DNA from: Circinella minor
Taxonomy: Eukaryota > Mucoromycota > Mucoromycetes > Mucorales > Lichtheimiaceae
Direction of reading: 5' to 3'
Length of the DNA stretch: 64,000 bases
Assembly: GCA_016758965.1 (NCBI GenBank)
Contig: JAEPRB010000028.1
Span: 62,001 to 126,000 of the forward strand
Positions within the stretch are counted from its first letter, which is position 1. The number at the start of each line of letters is the position of its first letter. Shown here piece by piece: positions 38,570-51,699 of the stretch. The notes below the pieces were generated by a model that had not been told where the DNA came from, made no database searches, and saw only the letters and a list, made by a program, of their open reading frames with translations. Made by a program: the position numbers and the translations under genes.

Positions 38570-39775
38570 ATGGTTCAGACACCTTCAACAGATATTCTTA
38601 CGTTTTTTAATAACGTCTCAATCGAACTTCAAGCAAAACCTGAAAATACTAATCAGGTGATTCTTGAAGCTTTCGTCTTTGCAGCTCATTGTGATTTGGG
38701 TAATGAAATAATCCAACCCATTCTTAAACAAGATGCCGCATTGCAAGATGAACTCTGGGAATTCCGTACCAAAGATTTTTATTCTTTTAAACCTGTTGTT
38801 GGTACGCATGAAAGTCACAAAACAACTTTAAAAGCTATTGTAAAATTGGTGAGCAACGTCAAGCAACGTCATGATATATTCAAGACTGAAGGTTATACAT
38901 ATAACAACGATGAACGTAATGTTTATATCAGCTTTTTAAAAGATGAAACTGCCAAGCTCCGTCAACTTCTTAATATCTTGTATTTACACAAGGTTCCAGG
39001 AACTCCCGCATTGAAAATTCAACAGTTCCAACCCATCATGTCGAACGATGCTTATGATTATTGGGTACTTTTAAGTACTGACGTTGTTGTTGGATGGGAA
39101 AAATTCTTATCCATTTATAATGTACTTTTTGGTAGCGTTGAACCACAATATAAAACGTATGTCAAGAACTTTTTATGTGATGCCAATAGTAATGTTACTG
39201 CATTCACTTTTATTTCTCTTATTGAGCAATTCGGTTTTCCATTCGGCAAGAATAATGGTAAAACTGCTCTAGGTGAAGAAGGTCGTGTTGAAGTCACCAA
39301 AATGATGATGGAACTTATGCGTGAACTTGCTTCTTCTGAAATGCGTGATCATCTTTTAACTATCTATGATTGGTTTAAGGGTATTGAACGTACTAGTACT
39401 GATGATATTACCAAAAGAGCCAACGAGTGGGCTCATATTATCAAGAAATCACCACGTACTGAAATAACTACAGCCAAAATCACAAAGACAGATGAACAAC
39501 AACGAGCTGATAATATCGATTTAGCTAGACGTGCCATAAGTCTTTTTTATCAACGTTATATGGTGCTTTGGAAGATTGGTCCCGCTGCTCGTGAAGTCAT
39601 CAAAGGTGTTGATACACCTGGAAAGACTCGTATGCGTGATTTCTTGACCTACGTTCTTCCTTTGGATAAGGCTAACCTTACTGTTGTTATTGGTGTAGAT
39701 CCAAAAAGCTGGGACCAAAAACGTCCCAAGGTCTATGACTTTGTTGATACCCTTGTCAACCCTGCTTTACAATAA
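38570..39775 (+). CDS. uncharacterised 401-residue alpha-helical protein
   Basis: A single intronless frame of 401 residues with well-behaved composition; the only intronless recognised gene of this size in the window. No signal peptide or membrane helix is seen. The predicted character is mostly helical. Residues about 125-225 (ETAKLRQLLNILYLHK, DAYDYWVLLSTDVVVGWEKF, then SLIEQFGFPF) recall the order seen in the Cbl N-terminal domain, where a helical bundle is followed by an EF-hand-like unit with F-W and P-W-K-S-F landmarks. No SH2 or RING region follows, so this is a weak resemblance only. It could equally be a lineage-specific fungal family. Codon use is like neighbouring genes and more GC-rich than the spacers, as expected of an expressed gene. 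Confidence 0.85.
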   Translation: MVQTPSTDILTFFNNVSIELQAKPENTNQVILEAFVFAAHCDLGNEIIQPILKQDAALQDELWEFRTKDFYSFKPVVGTHESHKTTLKAIVKLVSNVKQRHDIFKTEGYTYNNDERNVYISFLKDETAKLRQLLNILYLHKVPGTPALKIQQFQPIMSNDAYDYWVLLSTDVVVGWEKFLSIYNVLFGSVEPQYKTYVKNFLCDANSNVTAFTFISLIEQFGFPFGKNNGKTALGEEGRVEVTKMMMELMRELASSEMRDHLLTIYDWFKGIERTSTDDITKRANEWAHIIKKSPRTEITTAKITKTDEQQRADNIDLARRAISLFYQRYMVLWKIGPAAREVIKGVDTPGKTRMRDFLTYVLPLDKANLTVVIGVDPKSWDQKRPKVYDFVDTLVNPALQ

Positions 39776-41954
39776 GGAGAAGAAGAAAAACCTCATCTTT
39801 ATTACAAGTAAGGAGTTTACTGTTTCCTTATCCCTTCTTCACTTTTCAATTCTATTTTTCAGTAAATAATCATAATAAAAGCATTGTAATTTTTTTTTTT
39901 TTTTTTACAAATTATAGTTATGTATATATATATATATATATACGTGTGTAAATTCTTTGGGCTTAGACATTTTGTGAATCATTACGTTAATACCGTGTGA
40001 GGAAAAGAAGAAAAAAAACATTCTTTACGTACGGATTTGAAAACTATCCATTTGTTTCTTAGCTGTTCTTGTATAATAAAGTTTAGATGTATGTGACACT
40101 TGAGGTTATATATATATATATAATACATACTTTTAAGAGATAATTGATACGTACCATTGAGTTTTGGAATTCATTACGTATTGCAATAAGAAAATTAGTT
40201 TTATATACATTACGTACCATATAAATCAATGTAATAACATAGATATCCATTACTTGAAGATTAGAAAGTAATATCTTTTGAGAATGGGATAAATAAAGCT
40301 TCTTTTTAAGGATATACTAACAGCGAAATACTATATATAGAGTAGACTTAAAGGTTGTATAGTAATAATAGTACTATACCCTTTAGTTAATTTTATATAT
40401 AACAACTGAATATTCTAGAATATCAATGCTTTCAACATTGTCATCATCATTCTTTAATAAAACTTCCTATAAATTATTCTACTAACGATTCTCACATCAA
40501 TAATAAATGTAGGTGTACGTAACTCTTCTTTTGCCTTTTCTTCTTAAAAAGAAGGATGGCGTTTGACCCGCATAAAAAACTTGTTTTTTTTTTTATATTG
40601 TATCATTTGTTTATTTATTTTTATTTATTGTGTAATATTGTGCTTTTTTTTTTCGAACTAATGGGATGAAATGGTGAAGATCCTATGCCACAACGTTCGT
40701 TTACATTTACTGGTTGTTAGGGAAAGCGATAAAATGGAAAACTACAGTTTTATTAAAGAAGCCAAAAGAAAAAAAAAAGTTGGAGTGGGTGATATATTAT
40801 TATCCTACATGACAATGTATATTATGTATGTGTGTGTGTGTTTATCTAATTGACTTGTAACTTTGGACTTTTTGCTATCCTAAATCAATAGAAGCGGTAT
40901 ATAATGATGAAAAGCTAATTTTGAAAAAAAAAAAAAAGTACGTACAAGATGATATATATCCTGGGTCAACAAATAATAAAACGTCTGAACTTAATCACAA
41001 TAATCTACGTATCAAAAAGATACTCGAGTAAAAATGTTAAAAAGTAAATGAGTCTCAAGAGACAAGAGGATAGGACAAGCCAAAAAAAAAGTTCATTTTT
41101 ATAGTCACCATTCGTTATAATGATACATATTTAATAAATTGATATTTCGATATAACTAATATTAAGTAGGCTATATTCTACATAAAATTACAGCGTCATA
41201 ACTTTGAAAGAACATTTAATAACACTGTTATTAAATGAACCTCATTCCCATTCAACTATTAGGAATAAGATTCTAAATAATATTACTAAGAGAAGAAAGA
41301 GTGATTTTCTCGAGCTTAGTCTATATATATAAAATGACATTCTTCTACACACTACGTACGCAATGCAATGGTGGGGTTATGATTGAGCACAGGCAAAAAA
41401 AAAAAAAATGATTTACGTATGGGGTAGTAGTTAGTAATAGAAAATTTAGTACGAACTAATGATTTGAATGCATGATATGTTAATAAATTAATATGAAATA
41501 TTATTCTTGATATTAAATACCTTTTCATTCTAAGGAATTTAATAATCATACGTAAGCAATAAATTAAAACCCTTTTTGCTTGTTTTTCTTTCCCCTTCCC
41601 TTTTCCACTCCCAAGATGATTTAATTTATTATGCAAATGAATTCTGTTTTGCATTAAAAAACCCTCTTTTTTTATTTCATTTAATTTTTGGGGGATATTA
41701 ATCCCAATTATTTCTTTTTCTAGTTAAAAAAAAAAAAAAACACCAAATGTCAAGTTATATCATTATTTTATCATGAAAAATGTGGACACTAAAACTTTTA
41801 GTATAATTAGAATGCCAAGAATAAAAAATCGGTAGTGTCCGAACTTTTTTTTTTTTAAAAAAATGCATGATAAACTGAGTCCATGTGATTTTTTATAGAG
41901 TGTCAGAAACATAAATTATTTTTTGGGAGTTCAATTAAAAAAAAAAAATTAGAA
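39776..41954. other. AT-rich spacer dense in TACGTA palindromes
   Basis: 2.2 kb with no supported gene. Ten TACGTA hexamers lie between 40026 and 41554. Also present are TA runs (39923-39942, 40110-40122) and homopolymers. The open frames at 40671-40853 and 41352-41654 show no family signal. Confidence 0.5.
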
Positions 41955-43258
41955 ATGAATTCACTTGTAGATTATGAAAGTAGTGATTCAGAAAGTTCCA
42001 TTCATGAAGAACAATTGTATGTATAAAATAACATTGTATGTTTTGTCAATGCATTATTTATTTATTTTTTCTAAAAAAAACCATTATAGATCTTCTTCTA
42101 GTATGCCTGTACTTTCAGACTTTTTTTCACCAGGTAAATTATTAACAAGAGAGATAAAAAAAGCAGTTGAGAGCTAAAGTATGAAATATATTTATATTTT
42201 TAGTACAAAAAAAAGAAGATCCATCAAAACATCAAGGAAGAATACGAACAAAAGCACATATTGAAAATAGTTGGGCAAGTTATGTATATGTAGAAGGTAA
42301 TTTATACTTTATTCTAAGGTGGGTTGGAATGATAATTATTTATAAACTAAACTAAATAATAATAATAATAGTTCCTATTAGTGATGAAGTTAAAGAAATA
42401 TTAAAATATATTATTAAAAAAGATGAAATATATTCAAATATTGAAGGAAATAAATTACACATTAGTTTAAGTAAATGTATTTTTTTAAAAGAACATCAAT
42501 TGGAAATGTTTATACAAAAAATTCGTGATCAAGTCACACAAGATGCCAGGTAAAAAAAAGATAATAATAATAATAATAATAATAACTTAATAATTTGATT
42601 TTTATTATTTATATTTTAGACATAGTTTTCAACTTGCTTTTGCTCAAGTATCTATTTTAACAAATGATGAAAAGACTCGATCTTTTTTAACTACTGAAGT
42701 TGGAATGGGTTATAATGAGGTATATATAATTGAATAAGAAAAGAGGCTGAGGAGAGAGAGAAAAAAAAAAGGGATGGAATTAGTTAGTTATTTAGATGGT
42801 TTAGTTAGTCAATAATAATAATAATAATAATGATAATAATGATAATAATGATAATAAATGTGAATTAATGGATCCCTGAATAAATTTAACCCGTTTCACC
42901 AAAATAGTTATCTAGTTTATTGAAATCAGTCGATTTTGTAATGGAAAATTTACATTTACCAGTATTTTATAAGGTATTTTAAATGATATCAAAACAAAAT
43001 TAGGGAATTCATGTTATGTTCATATATTTTCTATGCAAGTTTACTAAAATTACGTAATTTGTATATATATTTTAGCCCGCTCGTTTTCATGCTAGTATTG
43101 CATGGAGTTTATCCGAAACCCCATTGAAAAAAGCTATCGGAAGTATCCCGACAATAGCTATAGATGACCTCACTACAATTTCCCACATGGTATCTAAGCT
43201 GATTGTTAAATGTGGAAATCGTATTACTGAAATATCATTATCAAAGTCTGTTATATAA
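41955..43258 (+). CDS. USB1: U6 snRNA 3'-5' exonuclease Usb1
   Basis: Seven exons, 41955-42016, 42090-42133, 42204-42296, 42372-42549, 42620-42719, 42908-42973 and 43076-43258, join in consistent phases to give 241 residues. Both H-x-S/T-x motifs of the 2H phosphodiesterase fold are present: LHISLSK and RFHASIAW. Family landmarks are HQGRIRTKAHIENSWASYVYV and VGMGYNE. Usb1 trims the U6 snRNA oligo-U tail in the nucleus and leaves a protected 3' end. The N-terminus is short and acidic (SLVDYESSDSES), as in other fungal Usb1. No single frame covers it, and it is visible only after splicing. Confidence 0.92.
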
Positions 43259-44419
43259 ATGAATATAAAAGAAAAAAAAAAAGAAGTAGCATTTGTTTTG
43301 CGGTCAATAAATTGGGGAGAAGGGGAAATAAAAATTAGTCGATCCCCCAATTCAATTCAGTCATTCTCTCCCCCCCCTCCGCTCATGTTTTAAAAAAAGA
43401 AAAAAAAAAGGTTTTTTTTGCTACGCATCCCACTTTATATTTATACCATCCAAAATAATAATAAATTATAATAATGATAATAATAATAATAATAATAGTT
43501 ATTCCGAATAGCCGTTCTTTCAATAAATAAAATTTCGCTTTGGCCACAGCACAGACAAAAAAAGATACTCTAAATATATAAAATATGTAAAATATGATAA
43601 ATAAAAAACGTTTTTAAAAGACCGCATGTCTAATTTCCCTTTTTCTTTTTATATATATTTTTGTGTCTACAAAAGAAGATAGAGAAACAAGTGATTATAG
43701 AGTTTCCTTTTTAAAAAAAAATTGCGCAAAGGTTTAAACCCGCTATTCAAATAATAAATAATAATAATAATAATAATAATACTAATCTGAAACCGATCTA
43801 CTCAATAACTTTAATTAGGTTTGAGGAAGAATTTTTTCTTTAATTTTTGATCCATTATTAAAATAAAATAATTATTATTATATCTTTTTTTTTTTAAAAA
43901 AAAAGTAACTATTATAAGAAGGAGTACCTAATGTTATATGTGTTTTGAACAAACTTGAAATTTTTTTTTTTTTTTTTGTGTTTGGCGTTAGGTTACCATG
44001 ATGGATATCCAAAAATAGAAATAGTTACACATAAAAAAAAAAAGCGAACAAAAAAAAAATTTAGCCACCGTTTCCAGGGGCAACAAGAAATAGATTAGAA
44101 AGAGCAAAAAGTTCGTTAAGCGCGTTATAATGGTTCTTGTAGTACTTTTTCCAAGTATTAGATTCGAGCCCCGTTTTTTTTTTTTTTTCATGTTCTATTC
44201 TAAAGAAAAGAAGTGTTATTACCCTTTTCTTTCTCTCTCTTTCTCTTTCTTTTTATTACAACATACTTCTCTTTCTTTAATTTTTTTTTATCTTTTTTTT
44301 TTTTTTTTTTTTTTTTATCTTTTTCTTTTTCAAACTCTCCTCCTTGTCCTCCCCCCCTTTTTTTTTTGACTCACCCCCCACCTTGCACACACCACATATA
44401 CTAAACCATTTGATTCGAC
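43259..44419. promoter_or_regulatory. upstream region of the class IV chitin synthase
   Basis: 1.16 kb. It contains TAA/ATA triplet runs (43457-43498, 43750-43782) and a 150-nt polypyrimidine region (44170-44400, including CTTT and a 24-nt T run) directly before the start codon. A plus-strand open frame at 44130-44369 is a poly-Phe/Leu artefact of that tract. No separate gene seen. Confidence 0.5.
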
Positions 44420-44429
44420 ATGTCGAATC
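44412..44429. repeat. perfect 18-bp palindrome across the chitin synthase start codon
   Basis: GATTCGACATGTCGAATC reads the same on both strands. Its centre falls within the ATG at 44420-44422, so the start codon could sit in a mRNA stem or the site could bind a dimeric protein. Confidence 0.85.
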
Positions 44430-47400
44430 CTCATCGAACTTCTGGTTACCAACCGGGACTTCGAGGTTATAGTAATGATCCTCGCACGTCCCGTCAGAAT
44501 TTTCACCCAGGGCAACCACACCCAGGTCATTTACAACAACAACAACCTCGTCATTCGGGTGTTGGTCCACCACGTCCACCTCTTCATAATCGTCAATCAC
44601 AAGCAGGCATTCCAATGAATCGACCTCCAATGCATATGGAAGACGCTCGACGTTCGTCTCAGTATAATAGACAAATGGGTCAACAACAACAGCAGCAACA
44701 ACAACATCATTATAATAATAATCGTCCTCCACCTTCACAACAACATCGTATGCCATCTCCACCTTCTGGTATGATGATGGGTAATCAACCTCGTCCTATG
44801 CGTGCACCTCCAGCTAATATGCAACATCAAGCACAACCTTATAGACGAGTCAGTGTTAGTCGTGCACGATCCCTTTCACGTCCTGAACGTCAACGACCTC
44901 GTCAAGGTATGTTAAATCGAACACCATCACAACATCGTGCAGCAGCAGGTGCAAGATTAGCACCGGGTGCCAATAGTCCAATGGGTCGTCCTCCACCTGC
45001 TAATAATATGTATGGTCAACAACAACCTATGTCTCCTCATTTACAACAACAACTTCAACAACAAAAACTTCATCAACAACAAGCAGCTGGATTGGATACA
45101 CCTATGCCAGATCAAAATAAAGAGGATGAAGAAGATGATATAAAACCTAAAATTTTAGTCAGTTGGTGGTCTTGGATTGCTTACTTGGTGACTTGTTGTT
45201 TCCCAGGTTGTTGTATTAAAGTCGTATTTAGAAAACCAAATGCATTGATGCAACAAGCATGGCGTGAAAAAATGGCTTTATGTTATATTATTTTGGCTTT
45301 AATGGGTGCTTTAGCTTATGTTACTTATGGTTTAAATCAAACTCTTTGTCCTGATTCTGTACAAAATCCTCCTTATTCAAATGAACTGAATGGTGTACGA
45401 ACACCCATGTATTATGATAATCCTCGTGTATTTGGTGAATTTTTTGATATGGATGATTTAAAGAATTTCTTTTCTTCCAAAGGTTTGGAGCTTAGTAACG
45501 ATTATCAAAATATGGAAATTGGATCTATTTTTGATGGTGACTCAACTGGTGCATGTACTTCCTTTGATCAAGGCTCCACTAAAACGTGGGGTGATTGTAA
45601 ATTAGATAGTCCTTATGGTAAATAACCAAAAAAAAAAAAAAAGATATATGTATCGAATTCTTTCTTATTTACTAATGTCAAAAATAAAAATAAAATAGGT
45701 GGTTCTCTTACTACAGGAGATGGCAAGTGTTTATCATTTGCTGAATTGAAGGCGTTTGCTACACCACAACGTTCAATTGGTTTTGATTGGGCGGACTTGA
45801 GCCCTGGCGGTGTTAATACATTGGGACAAACTGATCTTGTTGTACTCGGCGATACAGGTAAAAATAATAACAAAAGCCCACATTCAGAAAAAAACGGAGC
45901 TCCGAAGGCTTGTTTTTTTTTTTTTTTTTTTTTTTTTTCAAAAGATGCATATTTTTCTAACATGTACCTCCCCCCAAAAAAAATGATTATTCTTTAGTAC
46001 TCAACTTGACAAAATATCTTGATGATAACGTTAAATTTTTTGGTGAAGATACTGATATCGCATTAAAAGCTACACGGGGTAATGATGCATCAATTGCTAT
46101 CATGTATAGTGGTGGTAAATCGATACGTGATTGTCTTTTAGCAAGATATACTGTTGGTAACATGGAAACTGAATCAGGTGGTTGTATTGCCAATGGTATT
46201 GTTATGAATTTAATGCTTGCTGTTATTGTTACAATTATTGCCGTGCGTTATTCAATGGCTTTGCTTTTCCAATGGGTTATTTCAAAACGTCTTGTTAAAC
46301 CTGGAGGTCGTTCCAATTGGCTTGCTTGGCGTTCTATTAAAGGTGGTAATGACGATCCTGCTAACCATATTCCAGGACCTTATAATAATTATGGTCCTAT
46401 GAATATTGCTCGTGGCTCTTCTGCATCAGTTAGTTCAGGTGGATCATCATCTCGTGGTACTCCTCATAGTGAACAAAGTTCAGCACTCAATCTTGGAAAT
46501 AACCCAACAGATATTGTCTCGACCGAATTATATTCTGTTATGTTGGTTACTTGTTACTCAGAAGGTGAAGATGGTCTTCGTACTACCATGGATAGTTTGG
46601 CTGAAACTACTTATTCAAAGAAACATAAATGTTTCTTTGTTATTGCAGATGGTATGATTACAGGTGCCGGTGAATCCAAGTCTACTCCTGATATCGTTGT
46701 TGATATGATGGATTTAGATCCAACTATGGCTAATCCTAAATCCTGTTCTTATCTTGCTATTGCTGATGGTGAAAAACAATTAAATATGGCAAAAGTGGTA
46801 TGTTCAATTTTTATATAACTAGATGGAAGAAGAAAAAAAAAAGTTATTATGTAAATCTCATCAGTTTTTTTTTTTTTTTTTAGTATGCTGGTCATTACAA
46901 AAATGTACCTTGTATCACTATTGTCAAGTGTGGTACAGAAGAAGAACAAAATGGTGCTAAAGCAGGAAATCGTGGTAAACGTGATTCTCAGGTTAGTTTT
47001 TTTTTTTATATATATTTCAAAAAAAAAAAAAAGTTGAAAACCTAATGTGTTTTTTATTTATATGTTGTACTACATTATTATTAGCTTATTCTCATGTCGT
47101 TCTTCCAACGGGTCTTATTCAATGATCGTTTATCGGAGCTTGATTATGAGATATTCTGGAAACTTTCTTGGTTAATGAAGGGAGTAACACCAGATAAATT
47201 TGAATTAGTTCTCATGGTAAACGTCCTATATTATTATATAAATGAATCAGATCCAAAAGGATTAAAGAGTGTGAAAAAAAAAAGAAACGCGCAAAAAATG
47301 ATGATCTAATATTTTACTATTTGTTTATCAAACTATTTATAGGTTGATGCTGACACTAAAGTCTTACCTGATGCATTAACGTACATGGTTGCAGCAATGG

Positions 47401-48615
47401 CCAATGATATTACAATCATGGGTCTTTGTGGTGAAACTCGTATTGCAAACAAACGAGCATCATGGGTTACAGCCATTCAAGTCTTTGAATATTATATCTC
47501 TCATCATTACGCCAAAGCTTTCGAATCATTATTTGGTATTGTTACATGTTTACCTGGTTGTTTCAGTATGTTCAGAATCAAGGCACCCAAGAATGGTGCT
47601 TGGGTTCCTCTTTTAGCTAATCCAGATATTATTCTCGAATACAATCAAAATGTTGTCAACACATTGCATGAAAAGAATTTGTTGCTTCTTGGTGAAGATC
47701 GTTTCTTGTCCACTCTTATGTTACGTACTTTCCCAAAGAGACAAATGATGTTTGTACCCCAAGCACGTTGTCGTACCATTGTTCCTGATGAATTTAAGGT
47801 ACTTCTTTCTCAACGTCGTCGTTGGATTAATTCGACCATTCACAATTTGATGGAATTGGTACTTGTATCGGATCTTTGTGGTATCGCATGTTTGTCTATG
47901 CAATTTTCTATCTTTGTCGATCTTGTTGCTGCTCTTGTATTGCCTGCTGCTATTGTCATGACCATTTATTTGATCATTAGCTCTGGTATTTCTGACACTC
48001 CACAATGGCAATCACTTGCTTTGCTTATTTGTATTCTTGGTTTACCTGGTGTATTGATTGCGATTACGACGTTTAAACTTATTTATGTTGCTTGGATGTT
48101 GAGTAAGTATAATATTATCTTTTATGCTTATCAAGTTTTTTGTTGACATCAATATATTTATTTATTTTACTTTTCTAGTTTATATTATTGCATTACCGAT
48201 TTGGAATTTCGTTTTACCATTATATTCATTCTGGCATTTCGATGACTTTTCATGGGGTGCAACACGTGTTATTGCAGGTGAAAAGAAAGATAAAGGTCAC
48301 GGTGATGCTGAAGGCAAATTTGATTCATCTCGATTACTTATGCGTAAATGGGAAGATTGGGAAGCAGAACGCACAGGCCAACGTGTCACACGAAATCGAT
48401 TTACACTTAAAACACCACTGGATACACCTTTGGCATTTGATGGTAAATCAACGGTAACACCTGTTACTCCAGCATTTGGTAATATGTTTAACGATCGAAA
48501 AATGTATAATTCAACAACTTCTCTTGCAAGTGGTACAGTAACTCCAACACCTACTCCTCCTCCACTTCCATCTCAACAAAATTCATCAACGCCTCCTCCT
48601 GGTGGTTATCAATAA
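44420..48615 (+). CDS. CHS3: chitin synthase, class IV (Chs3-type)
   Basis: Exons 44420-45617, 45699-45857, 45998-46797, 46884-46991, 47085-47216, 47343-48102 and 48179-48615 give 1197 residues. A Gln/Pro-rich cytosolic N-terminus of about 240 residues precedes the first membrane helices ([12 protein letters not shown], then [20 protein letters not shown]). GT2 catalytic landmarks follow: [18 protein letters not shown] and [10 protein letters not shown]-terminal helices follow, then the class IV/V marker [13 protein letters not shown]. No myosin head is present, and the length matches yeast Chs3 (1165). The tail has a Pro/Thr-rich stretch. The enzyme polymerises UDP-GlcNAc into chitin at the plasma membrane. 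Zygomycete walls are rich in chitosan made from such chitin. Intron 2 contains a long T tract. Confidence 0.94.
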
Positions 48616-48638
48616 TAATAATCTTTATATTGTTCTCA

Positions 48639-48640
<2 letters not shown>

Positions 48641-48671
<31 letters not shown>
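48641..48671 (+). repeat. (TC)n microsatellite
   Basis: About 15 TC units, 26 nt after the chitin synthase stop codon, probably in its 3' UTR. Confidence 0.85.
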
Positions 48672-48673
<2 letters not shown>

Positions 48674-48759
48674 CACTTTCTCTCTCATACAAATACAAAT
48701 ACACACACACACACTTCTCTCTTAACATCCCATATTAACATGCACATAATTTATATATC

Positions 48760-48799
48760 ATTTTATTTTATTTTATTTTATTTTATTTTATTTTATTTT
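48760..48799 (+). repeat. (ATTTT)n minisatellite
   Basis: About eight ATTTT units in tandem, non-coding. Confidence 0.85.
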
Positions 48800-51699
48800 T
48801 CTTTTCATATATAAAAAAAAAATTAGTTTCTTTTCCCTCTTTTTAAACACAAACACAACTCCTCAAAACATATATTTCCCTCATCTACCCTTTTCCCCCC
48901 TTTCTTTCAACTACATTACTAAGTAGTACCTCATAAAAAAAAGAGGATTTCCCTCCTTTTTTTTTTTATATTCATTTAACTTTTTTTTTCTTTATTAGAT
49001 ATTACTTGTACAAAATGATTGCAAAAAAAAAAATATATATTCTTGCACTTTTTTTTTTCTTAATTTAATATAAAAAAGATTACCCAAACACTTTTATTTT
49101 TTATCATTTCTTTTAGTAAGACACTATATCAATTTATTTTGGTTTTGTTATTATTATTTTTGAATTTTGTGTATAAAATTTGTTTTTAGAAAAAAAAAAA
49201 AGTGATAATATTATGCTTTAATTACACAATTTAAGTTTTGACTTTTATTTTTTATTATAAATGAAACTAGTCAAGGGGCAATAGTAGTGATCGACAAATG
49301 ATCGAGGTTAAAAAAAATTGTTTATCATAAGCTCTATTTACATTTCTTTATATCTAATGGGCTTTATTTTTATATACATACATATTTATTAATGAGAATT
49401 TATAAAAAGGTTTCTTTAATTATATTAATATGATATTATACATAGTATATATATAAATTATTATTACGTATTTGATACATTTATTATATGTATATAACAT
49501 TCTTCAGAAAAAAAAATTAAATTACATCTGTTTCTAATTACATTTTACGTACAAATATGTAATAAATGCCAAATATAGATATATACTTTATATGTAACGA
49601 TTCAAAAAGTATTAGTATAGTTAATTAATAATACGTACGTATTTTGTATGATTTATATCATCCTCCCCTTTGAGCTTCTTTATTTGGGTAAATTTAAGAT
49701 CCTCAATTCCCTTAGTACAATAATGACTTTTGGCACTTGAGATATTCCCTGTACTTTGATCATGGAACTCTTTAATCATATGAGGCGGTAACTATCCTTA
49801 TCTATATTTTATTACCGTTGAGATTTAATAAGTATAACAATTGTCGACCATGTCTTATCGTTGTATATACAAATCGGCATAATTTATGCTACCAGTAGAC
49901 TTTTTTCTTATTGTTATTTTTGCCTCTTCTTTCTCATTCTTCTGTTTTTATTTTTTAAAAATTGCTTTTGCTCTATATTGAATCAAATTTGAACTTGTTG
50001 GTTACGAGTACACACGCCTAGTTGATGCATCAAATTTTGATCCAATGACGAAAAAATGTTTGTACGTAATTATTTTTTATTGTATAAAAATATTGTTCAC
50101 TGCTATTATTTGAACAATTTTTCAAAGTTACGTAGCTCATAATTATCTGTGAAAGATGAATAAAATTAGTGACCATGGTGTTTTATATACTAAATAATAG
50201 TACTATTGTGCTTTTGCGATACATTAAGAACATTGAAAGAAAACTGATTGAAGCAGTTTTGTTGATTAGCACTATAGGTGACAGTTGTAACCATTAAAAA
50301 AAGAGTAAATAGTGCCTTCATTTTGACGGTTCTTTTTTTTTTTTTTTTTTTTTTTTTGCGATGATTTTGAACTGTAGTTACATGAGTGATCGATCATTAA
50401 AATAAATAAATAAACAATTAACACAACGATGTATACATAAAAAAAAAGGTTTTATTATGATTAGTAACAAGTGTAGTATAATGGATACCAGTCTATTGAG
50501 CAATTTAATAAGTGAAGTTGATGTGTTGAATACGATCCAAGCAGAATTAAAAGCATGTTTCTAATGAAAGAATAATTTATTTAAAATTGTGATCCACGAC
50601 GCTATTTTGGTGCTTGATCGTTTCAACTTTTTTTTGCAAAAAGTCGAAGCAATATTTATATACGTATTTTATTTGTTACGTAGAAAAAAACAGAGATTGA
50701 AAGATTGGCACTCATTAGTTTAAATTGTTATTTATAACCATTCCAGTTACCACTTCAAATATTGAATATTTTTATTGCGAGCGTTGCTGTTAATAATTTT
50801 TATAGCATTTAACAATATATATATATCATATCATTATTTAATTAAAGATATACAAAAACATACATTAATGTAAAATTATGATAATGGAAATGTTTAGACC
50901 TTTAGTAAAGTCATTCACGTTAAAAGAAAAAAAAACGCTTACCAAAAAGATTATACTCATCTAGTTTATATTGTTCCATGCTTCTATTTACAAGTATATA
51001 ATAAAAAGTAATTTTTTTTAATCTTGTCATTGGTTCGAGATGTTCTTCTCTATGTATTGGATCGGTTACCTTGAACTAAAAATAAACAGACTTTGGTTTT
51101 TAAATTAGAAATTACAGTATAGTAATGTAAAAGAATATTGTTATCATTTATTTTTCCATCAATAATAATAATAAAAACGAAAATAGATGGCTTAAATGCA
51201 TTACTAACGCCAGCTCCTACCCATCCTCCTACTAAAAAAAACAATAGTCATAAGAGCAAGCATTCACTAAAAAAGTAATAAACATTCAAAAAATAACAAT
51301 GTTAGACAAATATTCAATATTTACATAAATCAAAAAGTGAATAGTTGACTTATCACAAGAAAAAAAAGATACACCTGTAGAAAAGTAGTATTTTTTTCTT
51401 TCTTTATCTAAAAAAAACAAACATTATAGTTCCCAAGGTCATCTATATCTTTTAAATTTCAATACAATTACGTAGACGAGTAAAATAGAGAGCTCGTAAT
51501 ATATAGTGTTTGTAATCTGTAATCGACACATGCACACAACAAGTTTCAAACTTGCGTGGTTTCGTAGAACGAAAAAGAGAGAGTAAATATTATGCGGATA
51601 ATTCATTCTTCCAATTCTGGACGTCAGAATGGCTTCAGCATGCACCCCATACCTTGGTAAGCAATCAACAAACCGTAATACTCTATTTTTTTTTGGCTA

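Noticed and set aside
44100..44185. Possible tRNA suggested by GATTCGAGCCC followed by a T run
   Set aside because: The T-arm stem does not pair and no acceptable A-box or acceptor stem was found upstream or on the other strand.
44277..44762. 161-codon minus-strand frame rich in Asp and Val across the chitin synthase start
   Set aside because: Antisense shadow of the Gln/His-rich N-terminal coding region plus the poly-T tract.
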